Shown piece by piece: positions 1 through 9,467 of a stretch of 64,000 nt of DNA (the stretch's first letter is position 1; every line of letters begins with the position of its first letter). Below the pieces are notes generated by a model, which was given only the letters and a program-made list of their open reading frames with translations, was not told where the DNA came from and searched no databases. The stretch is taken from NCBI GenBank assembly GCA_022827185.1, contig JAJDTM010000005.1, positions 186,001 through 250,000 on the forward strand. The letters are read 5' to 3'. A program made the translations under genes and the position numbers. This DNA comes from Candidatus Poribacteria bacterium. Lineage in GTDB: Bacteria > Poribacteria > WGA-4E > WGA-3G.

Positions 1-1261
1 GGCTTTTCCAGTAAATCGTTTCTCTTGTCCCCCATACCCAGTCTCTACAAAACGCACCGAAATCCGTAATTTCCTGACGCTGCATTGAGGAGAATCTGGC
101 AGGTGAGTATTCCGTATCGGAGACTACCACGAGCTCTGGAACATTGTTCGCTCCGCCCGCAACGAATGCCAGGACTCCTGCATCGGAAATGTCAAAGCAC
201 TTGAAAGGTGGTGTGCAAAGCGGATATATGTCCCCAAAATCCAGAAGATCCAATTGACCCGATAAGCCGAGTCGCGCGAGACAAGGCACTGTCCCATTGA
301 TATACTGGAGATAAATGCCTTGCGGATTCCATTCTGCCGTAAGGATCTGCTGCTCAAAATGAGGGGTCAGACAACGTAACTCTGATACCAATGCCCCGGA
401 CGACGCAGAACATGTCCAGAGTGCCCACGGCTCGTTTGAAAAGAATTCAGAACGTCCGCCGTCCCAGTTGAGCAGAAGTGTTTGCCCGTCGGGAGCTACA
501 TCCAGAACAGCTGCTTTTGCAGGTAAATCCAGTTGTACCCAAGAAAACACCAATGCTTCATCGGTTTGCTCCAGTTCGCTAGGACTTATGGAAAGTCGCC
601 AAACCTGCCCTTCATCAAGATTCTGCTGAAACTGACAGTTCAGATAAATGGCATTACTTGATACACAGAGATCCCGCATCTGCAAAAACGCATCTAAGTC
701 GTCTGTTAACCTCAGCGTTTTGGAGGAATTGTTCGAGAGTATACCTATAGGCGTCTCTTTGTTAGACAAACTCGTATAGAAAAGCTGCGTTGTTCGTTGT
801 TCGTGCCCCACATGAACACAAGAACCATACCACTGCTCTCGTTCGGCAGCACAAGCATCTGTGGGTGCGTCAGCCCGATAGATAACCCCGTTACCGTAGC
901 ACCAGAACGCCTCCACACCAGACGGCGAGGACGTAATTTGTGTGCCGCTAACATCAGCGTTACCGTAAATCCATATCTGCGGTTTCTCACCAGAATATGC
1001 CGAGTCTTTTATGTCACGACGCAGCACCGCAAGTGTCCTGTCATCTAACCACCGCGGGCACCAAGCGTTCTCTGCTATTTTCCGCGTGTCGTTTTGATCA
1101 ACGTCATAAACATAGCAAGTCAGAACATACTCGTTTGCCTTCCAGTCTGCTGTTCGCACCACATAGGCGACACGTTTCCCATCTGGGGCAACAGATATTT
1201 CAGTGATGAATGGAAGAGAGATCATATCTGTGATGGTGGGTGTATGCTGTTGTTTTTTCAT
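1..1261 (-). CDS. Prolyl oligopeptidase-like (S9) protein, N-terminal propeller part, cut by window edge
   Basis: The reading frame is open from an ATG at 1261 to base 1 (420 codons) with no stop, so only the N-terminal part is present. It begins MKKQQHTPTITDMISLPFIT and continues with EISVAPDGKRVAYVVRT, the pattern that opens the TolB/WD-like beta-propeller of S9 acylaminoacyl/prolyl oligopeptidases. Further blade-like segments follow (IWIYGNAD, LDVAPDGQTLLL, ILTAEWNPQGIYLQY). The propeller gates access to a C-terminal alpha/beta hydrolase domain; that domain, with its Ser-Asp-His triad, would lie left of base 1 and is not visible. There is no signal peptide, so a cytoplasmic peptidase is likely. 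The gene is followed on the same strand (upstream) by the 1368-2420 kinase. An unrelated TolB-like propeller protein is the alternative. Confidence 0.68.
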   Translation of the reverse strand, partial: MKKQQHTPTITDMISLPFITEISVAPDGKRVAYVVRTADWKANEYVLTCYVYDVDQNDTRKIAENAWCPRWLDDRTLAVLRRDIKDSAYSGEKPQIWIYGNADVSGTQITSSPSGVEAFWCYGNGVIYRADAPTDACAAEREQWYGSCVHVGHEQRTTQLFYTSLSNKETPIGILSNNSSKTLRLTDDLDAFLQMRDLCVSSNAIYLNCQFQQNLDEGQVWRLSISPSELEQTDEALVFSWVQLDLPAKAAVLDVAPDGQTLLLNWDGGRSEFFSNEPWALWTCSASSGALVSELRCLTPHFEQQILTAEWNPQGIYLQYINGTVPCLARLGLSGQLDLLDFGDIYPLCTPPFKCFDISDAGVLAFVAGGANNVPELVVVSDTEYSPARFSSMQRQEITDFGAFCRDWVWGTRETIYWKS

Positions 1262-1367
1262 TGTTGCTTTCTTTGAACATTTCTCGTCTGGGGATGCTCA
1301 GATATTCTCATCTTCTACCACTGCTAACCGTTTTCCAATGCCACAAAAGACAGACTTCTAACCTGAT

Positions 1368-2420
1368 TTAACTGAATTGGAGGGGAACCCATCCATCCTC
1401 GAGGTAATGCTTTAACCGCATAACCGATTCCTCTAAGAAACTTTTCATCCATGGTTGCTGCATTGAATCTGGCAAGCCACAAACCCAATTAACCAAGAAA
1501 ACTGTGCGTAGTGCAGTGAACGTCTCAAATTGCCCCCTATAATCCACCGGCAGTGATCGCACTTTCTGATATCCATTGAAAAAAGCAGACCATTGTGCTT
1601 GGAAATCTGGACGGTGTCGCAAATAAGAAAGCGTTGGCACACAATCGTAGAGGTAGTAACCAAGTCCGCACTCGCTGAAATCAATAAAATGCACGTTTTG
1701 ACCGTGAAAGAGGAAGTTGGCAGGTTGGAAATCACCATGAATCATTCCGAAAGCCTCTGAACTTTTCCCGATCTGTTCCATCTGTGAGCAAAGTTCTCGA
1801 ATTGATGCGTCAAACACGGAAAGATTTCTGTCCGAGAAAAAACGATCCCCGATACCGGGCCGGAGAACGGATCTTTCACCAAGCAGAATATCTTCATCCA
1901 AGTGCGGTCTATCAAAATTATCTGGCAACATAAACGTTTCAGCGTGGTAGTGGACTTTAGCGATAAATGAACCCACGCGTTCGAGTTCTCTCGGTGTTAA
2001 CAGATCATGATTCCGAAAGCGACCATAGATCCAACGAAATAAGATACAGTATCTGGATTGCGGTACACCAGCAACAGATATTTCTTGAATATATGTCCCG
2101 TCAGCGGCGGGTACAGGTTCTGGGACAACCAAATTCGCCTGAGTCCGCAGTGCAGATAACCATAGAAGTTCAGCTCTTATCATCTCTTCCGAAAGGTTTT
2201 TTTCTGAACGAATAATTCGCAAGATGAATCGTCTTGAAACAGTAGAGTTCTCTATCTGTTGGCTGTTCTCATCCTGATCTACGCGAAAAACTGTATTGTC
2301 CGTATTTGACAAAAAGCGCAATGAGGCTTCACCGATATCATACCGTTGGAGCGCAGCGTTTGCGAGATTCCTAAGACGTATAATCTGTCCGCGCTGACTG
2401 AGACTAAAAAATGCTTTCAT
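1368..2420 (-). CDS. APH-family phosphotransferase (small-molecule kinase)
   Basis: This 350-residue protein has the protein-kinase-like fold of aminoglycoside phosphotransferases and homoserine/Srk-type kinases. The catalytic loop is visible as MIHGDFQPANFLF near residue 225 (HGDxxxxN Brenner motif), and the metal-binding loop as VHFIDFSECG shortly after. The N-terminal part contains SNTDNTVFRV and FILRIIRSE, fitting the nucleotide loop and the ATP-anchoring region. The substrate cannot be read from sequence; family members phosphorylate antibiotics, amino acids, sugars or protein residues. The ATG at 2420 is preceded by GGGGGATC and by a promoter-like pair. The gene is divergent from a second APH-like kinase at 2834, with a 413-bp shared intergenic region. 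Confidence 0.8.
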   Translation of the reverse strand: MKAFFSLSQRGQIIRLRNLANAALQRYDIGEASLRFLSNTDNTVFRVDQDENSQQIENSTVSRRFILRIIRSEKNLSEEMIRAELLWLSALRTQANLVVPEPVPAADGTYIQEISVAGVPQSRYCILFRWIYGRFRNHDLLTPRELERVGSFIAKVHYHAETFMLPDNFDRPHLDEDILLGERSVLRPGIGDRFFSDRNLSVFDASIRELCSQMEQIGKSSEAFGMIHGDFQPANFLFHGQNVHFIDFSECGLGYYLYDCVPTLSYLRHRPDFQAQWSAFFNGYQKVRSLPVDYRGQFETFTALRTVFLVNWVCGLPDSMQQPWMKSFLEESVMRLKHYLEDGWVPLQFS

Positions 2421-2833
2421 CTATGATCCCCCAGAATTCGAGTCTTCTTGTCTCATTTATTATAATCCGCAATTGTTCTGTACTTCAATAAATATGCATT
2501 TATGAATGTCTTTTAGAATTCTTTTATATGTAGATAAGTGTGATAAAGTTCTCAATGCTGGACTTGAACAGGACAGAACGTATCGGAGAACATGGTCAAT
2601 TTCCTCTCCTACATCTTGTTTTTCCCCATCTTGTGTGGTATACTGTTGACGGTCCAGCTTCAACGGTCTACGGCAAAATGATACTAAAGAAAGACTGATA
2701 AACATCGAAATCCCAACCAGTGGTGTTTAGTCCCATTTTTCTCGTCAAAATTAACCTTAGACTGCTCTGAAATCTTAACAACAAAGTGTTTTTTACATTA
2801 TAGGGTTCACGACTATAAAGGAAACTCCCATAG
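2421..2833. promoter_or_regulatory. Divergent intergenic region with a minus-strand sigma70-like promoter
   Basis: This gap separates two divergent kinase genes. Read on the minus strand it holds TTGAAG (2488-2483) and TATAAT (2464-2459) separated by 18 bp, well placed for the kinase starting at 2420. A comparably good plus-strand promoter was not found for the gene at 2834, although an AT-rich stretch near 2790-2815 could serve. No coding potential or RNA gene was recognised in the rest of the gap. Confidence 0.5.
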
Positions 2834-3916
2834 ATGGATGCTCCATTATCACACATAGAGAAAAGTCTGTCGAGTTCTCTCAAGTACGAGATTCGGCTCG
2901 CAAAATGCACGAAGTTCAAGAAGAAACGTATCTTGCGCTGTTGGGTTGCGGATGGACCGAGTTTCTTGCCGGAAGTGTTTCTCGTCAAAATGGCACGACA
3001 CACTAACAGTGAACCCTACAATCCTAACCAGGATTCTGTCGGAAGTCCGGCTTGGAAACTTTTCAATGAATGGGCTGCGCTTCAATTTTTGAGTCAAATT
3101 GATAGCACTCGGACACTGGCTCCTCAATTCATCGCAGGCGATGTTGCGCATGGTCTCATCGCATTTGAGTACATGCCGAAAGCACGTTCACTCAGAGATA
3201 CATTACGTAATGCTAATGCACTGGAGCGAAGGTGCATACTGCTCGCTCATGCTCAGGCAATGGGACGTATGCACGGAACGACCTATGGTAAAAAAAATGA
3301 ATGGCTTAGTATACGTACGAGTCTTGGAACATACCACCAAGCATCTCCCAAGGCATTTGATGGGATTCTCCGATCTTTTCGCAGGCTCGCGGCATTCGTT
3401 GAGCAACCCGTATCTGTCGCCGTTGAGACTGAACTGTCTGAATTAAAAGAGACGCTGTCGGATACCGAACCTTTTTCTGCCCTTAGACACGTGGATATTG
3501 CACCTCAGAACTATCTATTGCTTAATGATGGTGTGAAATTTGTTGACTTTGAGTATAGCGATTACGGGCATTTTCTGCTTGACGCGCCTCTCGGTCCCTA
3601 TTCTTTTCCAATGCGTTGGAAATGTGATGAAGTGCTGACAAGAGAAATCGAAAGTGTTTATCGGGCAGAACTCTCCTCTAATTTCCGCGGCGCACGCGAC
3701 GATGCTATCTATTACAAGGGTGTGCTGGCAGCTTGGATATATTGGTTGCTACGCCTCGGTCCCATCCCTAATAAGCGTGAGAGTGCAATCAAAGAGACTG
3801 ATGCGTTAGCGCATCGGTGTGAAGCGGTGGCACGTCTGAGCCGCGAGATCAATTACCTGCCACGTATAGGAAATTTATTGAAGCAAGTGGCAACCTGCCA
3901 CAAAAGTCGTTCATGA
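2834..3916 (+). CDS. APH-like phosphotransferase (divergent kinase fold)
   Basis: This 360-residue protein resembles the APH/choline-kinase superfamily. The catalytic loop appears as LRHVDIAPQNYLLL near residue 220 (H-x-D-xxxx-N, with Val replacing the usual Gly after His), followed by KFVDFEYSDYGHFLLD, the D-F metal-binding segment. The N-terminal half has weak similarity to the usual ATP-binding lobe (SFLPEVFLVKM, HGLIAFEYMPKARSL). A small-molecule kinase is likely; the substrate is unknown. The start ATG has AAGGAAA about 10 bases upstream. Its stop TGA overlaps the start of a short downstream frame by an ATGA overlap, suggesting translational coupling. The presence of two APH-type kinases back to back suggests related or duplicated functions, but they are not close copies. 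Confidence 0.68.
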   Translation: MDAPLSHIEKSLSSSLKYEIRLAKCTKFKKKRILRCWVADGPSFLPEVFLVKMARHTNSEPYNPNQDSVGSPAWKLFNEWAALQFLSQIDSTRTLAPQFIAGDVAHGLIAFEYMPKARSLRDTLRNANALERRCILLAHAQAMGRMHGTTYGKKNEWLSIRTSLGTYHQASPKAFDGILRSFRRLAAFVEQPVSVAVETELSELKETLSDTEPFSALRHVDIAPQNYLLLNDGVKFVDFEYSDYGHFLLDAPLGPYSFPMRWKCDEVLTREIESVYRAELSSNFRGARDDAIYYKGVLAAWIYWLLRLGPIPNKRESAIKETDALAHRCEAVARLSREINYLPRIGNLLKQVATCHKSRS

Positions 3917-4092
3917 AACGAAAATACTTTTACCACGAACATTTGGCAGATTACGCCGAACTGAAGTCAAAAGGACTCATGTCAAGGGGAGAACTTTACG
4001 GGAATCCCAATGATTTCAGTGAGTTCTCTTCCAAATCCTTCTTATGGGAGTTTAGAAATGGCTGTAAAGGTGGTCGTCTTCGATTTATTTGA
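3913..4092 (+). pseudogene. Short coupled frame, possible methyltransferase N-terminal remnant
   Basis: A 59-codon frame starts with an ATG overlapping the kinase stop (ATGA, 3913-3916) and runs into the HAD gene in another frame. It reads MKRKYFYHEHLADYAELKSK, then includes MSRGELYGNP and FSEFSSKSFLWE. This pattern resembles the first residues of some class I SAM-dependent methyltransferases, by recollection only. After about residue 48 the sequence (GCKGGRLRFI) is simply the HAD gene read out of frame. It therefore looks like the surviving start of a gene whose body was lost when the HAD gene came to lie next to it. It may instead be a real leader peptide or chance. Confidence 0.3.
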
Positions 4093-4774
4093 AACCCTTA
4101 TCTCAGAATTCGACGCGAGGCACCCTTCAATCAGCGAAGTCGCACAGACCTTACAGTTGCCTGTGGAGGACTTTCAGAGGGAATATGAGAATCTTCAACC
4201 TACACGATATACCGGAAGATTAGACTATGCAGCGTCTCTACGGTATATCGTTGGGAAGCTTGGCGGAAAATCTCCTGAAAGCACCATTAAGACACTCGCT
4301 GAACGTCGCTATTCCGCTTTTGCGGGGCATCTGCGTCATGTAAAACCTGAAATCCTCAATATGCTCAATGAAATCACCTCTTCAGGTATCAGGCTTTGTC
4401 TCATCAGTAATACGGATGGTTCTGAAGTCTTAGATTGGGCGAATAGTCCCTTGGTACGCTTTTTTGAAGTGACCATATTTTCCCATGCGGTTGGAATGGT
4501 CAAACCTGACCCTCACATCTATCAACACGCATGTAAGAATTTGGGCGTTGCTCCTTCAGACTGCATATTTATAGGCGACGGCAATAGTGACGAACTTCGA
4601 GGCGCAGCCCAGGTTGGGATGTCGCCGTTTTGCGCTGCGTGGTTCCTCCGTCAGCATACAAACTTACTCGGAGAAGATATTGTGATGCGGCGAGCGGTAA
4701 GTTATCCAGTATTGTATCATCCATCAGCGTTGACTGATCGGGTGCGAGACCTTTGTCCTGGCTGTTACCAATAA
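4058..4774 (+). CDS. HAD-superfamily hydrolase
   Basis: This 238-residue protein has the HAD order of motifs. Motif I is VVFDLFETLI near residues 5-14 (nucleophile Asp; the second Asp of phosphatases is replaced by Phe-Glu, as in haloacid-dehalogenase-like members). Motif II is LCLISNTDGSE near residue 118, motif III is the Lys of GMVKPDPHIY near residue 148, and motif IV is CIFIGDGNSDELRGA near residue 175. The expected activity is hydrolysis of a phosphate monoester or C-halogen bond in a small soluble substrate. The ATG at 4058 is chosen over one at 4010 because TGGGAG lies 8 bases upstream and the HAD fold begins immediately. It follows the APH-like kinase, so a shared metabolite pathway is possible. 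Confidence 0.85.
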   Translation: MAVKVVVFDLFETLISEFDARHPSISEVAQTLQLPVEDFQREYENLQPTRYTGRLDYAASLRYIVGKLGGKSPESTIKTLAERRYSAFAGHLRHVKPEILNMLNEITSSGIRLCLISNTDGSEVLDWANSPLVRFFEVTIFSHAVGMVKPDPHIYQHACKNLGVAPSDCIFIGDGNSDELRGAAQVGMSPFCAAWFLRQHTNLLGEDIVMRRAVSYPVLYHPSALTDRVRDLCPGCYQ

Positions 4775-4986
4775 TCAGCGCGGTTACAAACCGAGAAAAA
4801 AGAATTTAGCAAAACCCCACCGGACCTGGTGCTCCAAGAAGGCTCGCGACTAACAATATTGACCATTTTTTCTATTTTCTACAATCCTCTCCTTTTCTGC
4901 AGAATTATGCAACCATTTTCCCTTAACGCGCGCCATTATATATTGATTTGGATCTCACCTTGTAAATCTACGCTTGGAGGTGCCGG

Positions 4987-7128
4987 ATGAGAGATAATGA
5001 TGCCGAATTAATTCGCCGCACGCTTGCAGGCGACGAAACCGCTTTCACCATGCTTGTGAACAAATATCGTAAACATGTGCACACGCTGGCATGGCACAAA
5101 GTCGGCGATTTTCACATTGCTGAGGATATTACGCAAGAAACCTTTCTCCAAGTCTATAGAGATCTGGCAACTCTGAAAGAACCGGATCGGTTTCCGGGGT
5201 GGCTGTATGTGGTAACAAATCATCGCTGCATTGCGTGGTTCCGTAAGCATCGATCACAGCTCCGATTGGTGGAGGATATTAATATGGCGATGAAGGGGGA
5301 AGCAGCATATTCCCGATATGTAGCAGATGAACAGGCAAAAACGGCGACTGAGGCACATCAAACAGTTGTTAAACAGTTGCTTGCGAAGTTACAGGAGAGC
5401 GAACGCACTGTGATAACCCTGTATTACTTTGGAGAGATGACGTGCGAAGAAATTAGTAAGTTCTTGGGGGTATCTGCGAATACGATTAAGAGTCGGCTGA
5501 GTCGGGCGCGCCAACGTTTGAAGAAGGAAGAACCTATAATCCGAGAGGCGTTGGATAGTTTCCAACTGTCTGCAAATCTAACCGAAAACATTGTACGCGA
5601 GATCGCGCATATCAAACCAGTTTCACCGTCGCGGGGTAAGCCATTAGTGCCGTGGGCGATTGCGGTTTCAACTGTAACGGTGATATTACTGATGATCGGT
5701 ATAGGCAACCAATACCTACTTCATTTTCAACATCCATATAGTTTTGAGGCGCAATCTGAACAGACTATTGAAATCGTTGATGCCCCTATTGTCCTTAATG
5801 TGGATTTGAAACCGGATGTCCGCAATCAGGTAGGGCAGGTGCTGTTCAACGGTAAAAACGATCGGGCGAGCTCACAGACTTCTGAAACGCTTTTGACCGC
5901 TGCTACAGGAGAGGATGCTGTGATGGACGAGGCAAACATAGAACTTTGCACGCAAAATTTAATTGCTATTGGCAAGGCGATTAAAACTTATGAAAAAGTA
6001 CACGCGGATCTTCCTGGGTGGCTCTCAGATCTGTATCCTAAACATCTGGTAGATTCAAAGGTACTGACCTGTCCTGCGGATAAATACAATGGGAAGGCAG
6101 GTCGTCCTTGGAACAGAGATCCGAAAATGTCGGTGAGTTATGACTATCAGTTTTATCCCGAATATCGAGGGAAGAAAAGTGAACAACGTATAGTGTATGG
6201 TGATGCCATGCCGCTTGTCCGTTGTCGGCATCACACAGATGAAGATCTGCATGTTTTGAACTTAAGCTTCTCGTATATGGTTTACAAGTCCTCTGTGAAT
6301 TGGGAATTTACGCCAGAAGATATATATGGCAGTGATGAAATAGCGATCGCTGTTTTTGAAGAAACACTTGAGCGCCACCCCGATGATATGCGTTTCTTCT
6401 CGCTCTATTCCGGACTTGCCCGTCTCTACGTCAAAACCGGGGACGAACCGTCGGCGGATGTGTTTATTGGGCGGTTGAAGTCAGTCATGAAACTCGAAAT
6501 TCCGAGCGATAGTGCCTTGTGGAACCTATGGAACACACTTGTGATGATGGAACGATACGAGGACCTGCTTGAGATTTTTACGGCAGCTGAACAGCAGTCT
6601 CCGAATGAGAGATTCATCCTTGAGAGACTTTCCTTCATCCATGAGAGATTAGGCAATGCTGAACTCGCCGAAGCATACGGGCGGAAGTTTGATCCGAGAT
6701 ACGAATTGCTTGGGATGCCTGTACCTAACTTTTTCGCAACTGACCTTGATGGAAATCCGATTTCGCTTCAGGACTATCGCGGAAAGGTTGTTTTGCTTGA
6801 CTTCTGGATGTTCTGGTCTCCGCCCTGTGTTGTGGAAATGCCGGACATCCGGAAAATTTATGATACCCATAAAGATGAGGGATTTGAAATTATCGGTGTC
6901 AATCTTGATGATGAGGAAGTGATACTACAAAACTACGTTAAAGAGAACGGCATTCCTTGGCGACAGATTTTTGATCAAGGGGCTGGTGAGGATTCACTTG
7001 CGCTGCAATATGGTATCAACGACATTCCCGAAATGTGGCTCATTGATCGGGAAGGTAGATTGGTTACACATAAAGCGAGAGGGGCGGATTTAGAGAGACT
7101 TGTCGCGGCGGCAGTGAAGGCTCAATAG
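4987..7128 (+). CDS. ECF sigma factor fused to membrane segment and C-terminal redoxin domain
   Basis: This 713-residue multidomain protein starts with sigma-70 region 2 (about residues 8-90; AEDITQETFLQVYRDLATL) and region 4 (about 130-185; LYYFGEMTCEEISKFLGVS and NTIKSRLSRARQRLK), as in ECF sigma factors. One membrane helix follows near residues 217-238 (VPWAIAVSTVTVILLMIGI). Next comes a pseudopilin/DUF1559-like segment near 320-380 (LCTQNLIAIGKAIKTYEK, VLTCPADKYNG), a TPR-like stretch near 440-560, and a TlpA/AhpC-type redoxin near 575-713 (FFATDLDGNPISLQDYRGKV). The usual CxxC is WMFWSPPC, so the first Cys is Ser and only one thiol remains. The start is supported by GGAGG 7 bases upstream. 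The layout suggests a membrane-tethered regulator with a periplasmic sensor, or a protein released by proteolysis. Confidence 0.85.
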   Translation: MRDNDAELIRRTLAGDETAFTMLVNKYRKHVHTLAWHKVGDFHIAEDITQETFLQVYRDLATLKEPDRFPGWLYVVTNHRCIAWFRKHRSQLRLVEDINMAMKGEAAYSRYVADEQAKTATEAHQTVVKQLLAKLQESERTVITLYYFGEMTCEEISKFLGVSANTIKSRLSRARQRLKKEEPIIREALDSFQLSANLTENIVREIAHIKPVSPSRGKPLVPWAIAVSTVTVILLMIGIGNQYLLHFQHPYSFEAQSEQTIEIVDAPIVLNVDLKPDVRNQVGQVLFNGKNDRASSQTSETLLTAATGEDAVMDEANIELCTQNLIAIGKAIKTYEKVHADLPGWLSDLYPKHLVDSKVLTCPADKYNGKAGRPWNRDPKMSVSYDYQFYPEYRGKKSEQRIVYGDAMPLVRCRHHTDEDLHVLNLSFSYMVYKSSVNWEFTPEDIYGSDEIAIAVFEETLERHPDDMRFFSLYSGLARLYVKTGDEPSADVFIGRLKSVMKLEIPSDSALWNLWNTLVMMERYEDLLEIFTAAEQQSPNERFILERLSFIHERLGNAELAEAYGRKFDPRYELLGMPVPNFFATDLDGNPISLQDYRGKVVLLDFWMFWSPPCVVEMPDIRKIYDTHKDEGFEIIGVNLDDEEVILQNYVKENGIPWRQIFDQGAGEDSLALQYGINDIPEMWLIDREGRLVTHKARGADLERLVAAAVKAQ

Positions 7129-7195
7129 AGGTTGTCGGTTATCAGAGAAATAGTTGTCAGGGGCGGGAGTCAGCGTGCTTCTACAAGAAGAATAA

Positions 7196-7220
7196 CCCCC
7201 TAACCCCTTTATCAAGGGGA
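7196..7220. repeat. Interspersed palindromic repeat, CCCC(T)TTATC type
   Basis: The stretch contains CCCCTT-tatc-AAGGGG (7204-7219) preceded by CCCCCTAAC. The same core recurs at 32031-32060 with CCCCC...GGGGG arms around TTATCC. It lies between the sigma/redoxin gene and the CBM9/DUF5916 gene. It could act as a weak terminator or be a mobile palindromic unit. Confidence 0.5.
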
Positions 7221-7235
7221 CGCGTCAATTGGAAA

Positions 7236-9467
7236 ATGAAGTTATTATTTACAGTCGTTTTTATACTTTTCTCGCTTGCCTCTTCGCTTTATGCCCATGA
7301 AGCGGATTTAGGACATTATGTGGCGAGGGCACATCCATTAGGGGAGATTCCGCCGCCTAACATCGATGGGATTTTAACGGACGCAGCGTGGAAAGAAGCC
7401 TCACCTATTAGTGGCTTTGTTTGGAAGGATACACCAGACAAACCAGCTTCTGAAGAAACGGTCGTTTATATTGTTTACGATCGACATCATTTGTACGTTG
7501 GATTCAGATGCTACGATTCCGAGCCGCATAAAATTGTAAACAGGATCACTCGGCGCGGTGGCGATGCCTTCTATTCTGATGTTATATCTTTCTTTATCGA
7601 CCCGTATCATGATCATCGCACTGGGTATAAGTTTGTCTGCACGCCGGGTGGTGTGAAAGATGACAACTACCGCTACAATGATTCCGAAGTAGATTTCACA
7701 TGGGAGGGCGTTTGGTGGGTTGAAGGGAATATAGATAGCGAGGGTTGGACGGCTGAGTTTAAGATTCCGTTCAGCAACTTCCGCTTTTCTGATGCCAAAG
7801 AGCAGGTATGGGGGATCAACTTTGAACGATTTATCCGACGGAAGCGGGAAACAGACACGTGGAAGCCGCCTGGGAATCACGGCGGATTTTGGACGAGAAT
7901 GTCCGCGTTGGGGCATTTGGTAGGGATAGCGGATATCCAATCGGGAAAGCAGGTGGAGATTTATCCGCACATCATAGGCGGCGGTACGGAAAGCGAGGGA
8001 ACACACATAAGTGGTCAGTCAGATATAGGGCTGGATTTTCAATACAGACTTACGAATAAACTTCGGATCAGCGGAACCGTCAATCCAGACTTTGCGCAAG
8101 TGGAGGCAGACCAACTGGAGATCAACCTAACTCGGTTTCCGATCCGGTTTCCAGAAAAACGTCCCTTTTTCATTCAGGGCAACAGCGTTTTTACAACGCC
8201 TTTGGAGCTTTACTATAGCCGACGGATTGGTAGCAAGGGGGATATTCTGTGGGGCACTAATGCCACCGGCAAAATAGGAAATTACACCTTAGGGATCATT
8301 TCAAGCAGGACCGGGAACTGGAACTATTTTGGTCTCCAGCAGGAAACTGCGGCGAAAGAAACCGCGGGATTTACCGTTCTCCGGGCGAAACGCGATCTCT
8401 TTGAAAAGTCCAACGTTGGCATCCTATACGCCGGAAAGGAGATGGCTGGTGAAAAAAGCCGTGTCATTGGCTTAGATACCAGTATCGCGAGGGGAGAAAA
8501 TCTCATTCTGACTGGACAAATCGCCCAAAGTTGGAACACTGGAGATAGGCGGTTACCGCGAGCGTATCTGATGACACTCACGAGAGGCACCGACCTCTTT
8601 AACGCGGAAATCTCTATGGAGCGGATTGAGGCGGAGTTTACGGTCAATCAGACAGGTTTCATTCAAAAGGAGGCACATCGCGGCTGGCAAAACGTCGGGA
8701 CGCAACTGGAATACACCCCGCGTCTCGCTGTGTTAGGACATGAAAAGTTCGTTATCGGCACCGGAAGCCATCTATCCCAAGGACTATACACCAACGAATA
8801 CTTCTCGGATTGGAAGCGTCAACACCCAAGTCTTCAAATGAATCCAAAGTTTGATGCAGATCTTCTGCTTTGGTCGAACAGTATTTGGTCGCGGGTGAAA
8901 TTTAGGGAGTCATTTCTGGAGCGGGTTGACTTCATCTTCAATTATGCAAGAGAAGCAGAGTTGACAGAGGTTTTCTGGACAAAAGAAGCGAAATTGATGC
9001 TTCGGACGGATACTGCTAAGCGGTTTTTCACAACTTTGCAGATGGGTATGGGTAATTTCTACAATTTTGCTCAAAAGTATGTTGGAAAGCAGAGGAGTTT
9101 CGACCTCCAAGGCACCTTGCGCCCGAAAAATAATCTGACTTTTGAATTGGTGCTTGCAATTGCTCAGACCTCAATGCCAACCGGTGAAAGAGATGGAGAA
9201 TTTATTTCCAATTCTGTTCAAATCACCTATCTTTTGACCAGAGACTTCTTTTTTCGGTTATCCACGCAAGCGTTTTGGAGTCAAACCCATTATAGCGAAA
9301 AAGAGACAGATCTCAGATACCTGATTAGCGGGCTTATCGGTTGGGAATATAGCCCGAAAAGCCATTTCTTCTTGGCTTATAATGAAAGTCGAGATACCTT
9401 GACAAGACGGCTTCGGTTAGAAAATCGGGTCATCGTCGCGAAAGTTTCTTATCTGTGGGATCTATAG
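7236..9467 (+). CDS. CBM9-like domain plus DUF5916 outer-membrane beta-barrel protein
   Basis: This 743-residue secreted protein has a signal peptide (residues 1 to about 20, ending SLYAHE). Residues 35-220 form a carbohydrate-binding family 9-like domain: PPNIDGILTDAAWKEASPI, VYIVYDRHHLYVGFRCYDSE and GWTAEFKIPFSNFRF are its hallmarks. The rest matches DUF5916, an outer-membrane barrel type (NPDFAQVEADQLEINLTRF, FPEKRPFFIQGNSVF) with alternating aromatic strands to a C-terminal YLWDL, typical of barrel termini. It probably binds or imports sugars or glycans at the outer membrane. It is 107 bases downstream of the sigma/redoxin fusion on the same strand, so regulation by that protein is possible but not shown. 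Confidence 0.85.
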   Translation: MKLLFTVVFILFSLASSLYAHEADLGHYVARAHPLGEIPPPNIDGILTDAAWKEASPISGFVWKDTPDKPASEETVVYIVYDRHHLYVGFRCYDSEPHKIVNRITRRGGDAFYSDVISFFIDPYHDHRTGYKFVCTPGGVKDDNYRYNDSEVDFTWEGVWWVEGNIDSEGWTAEFKIPFSNFRFSDAKEQVWGINFERFIRRKRETDTWKPPGNHGGFWTRMSALGHLVGIADIQSGKQVEIYPHIIGGGTESEGTHISGQSDIGLDFQYRLTNKLRISGTVNPDFAQVEADQLEINLTRFPIRFPEKRPFFIQGNSVFTTPLELYYSRRIGSKGDILWGTNATGKIGNYTLGIISSRTGNWNYFGLQQETAAKETAGFTVLRAKRDLFEKSNVGILYAGKEMAGEKSRVIGLDTSIARGENLILTGQIAQSWNTGDRRLPRAYLMTLTRGTDLFNAEISMERIEAEFTVNQTGFIQKEAHRGWQNVGTQLEYTPRLAVLGHEKFVIGTGSHLSQGLYTNEYFSDWKRQHPSLQMNPKFDADLLLWSNSIWSRVKFRESFLERVDFIFNYAREAELTEVFWTKEAKLMLRTDTAKRFFTTLQMGMGNFYNFAQKYVGKQRSFDLQGTLRPKNNLTFELVLAIAQTSMPTGERDGEFISNSVQITYLLTRDFFFRLSTQAFWSQTHYSEKETDLRYLISGLIGWEYSPKSHFFLAYNESRDTLTRRLRLENRVIVAKVSYLWDL

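Noticed and set aside
7401..8006. A 201-codon open frame on the minus strand
   Set aside because: It is antisense to the CBM9-like domain of the DUF5916 protein and has no recognisable motif or ribosome site.
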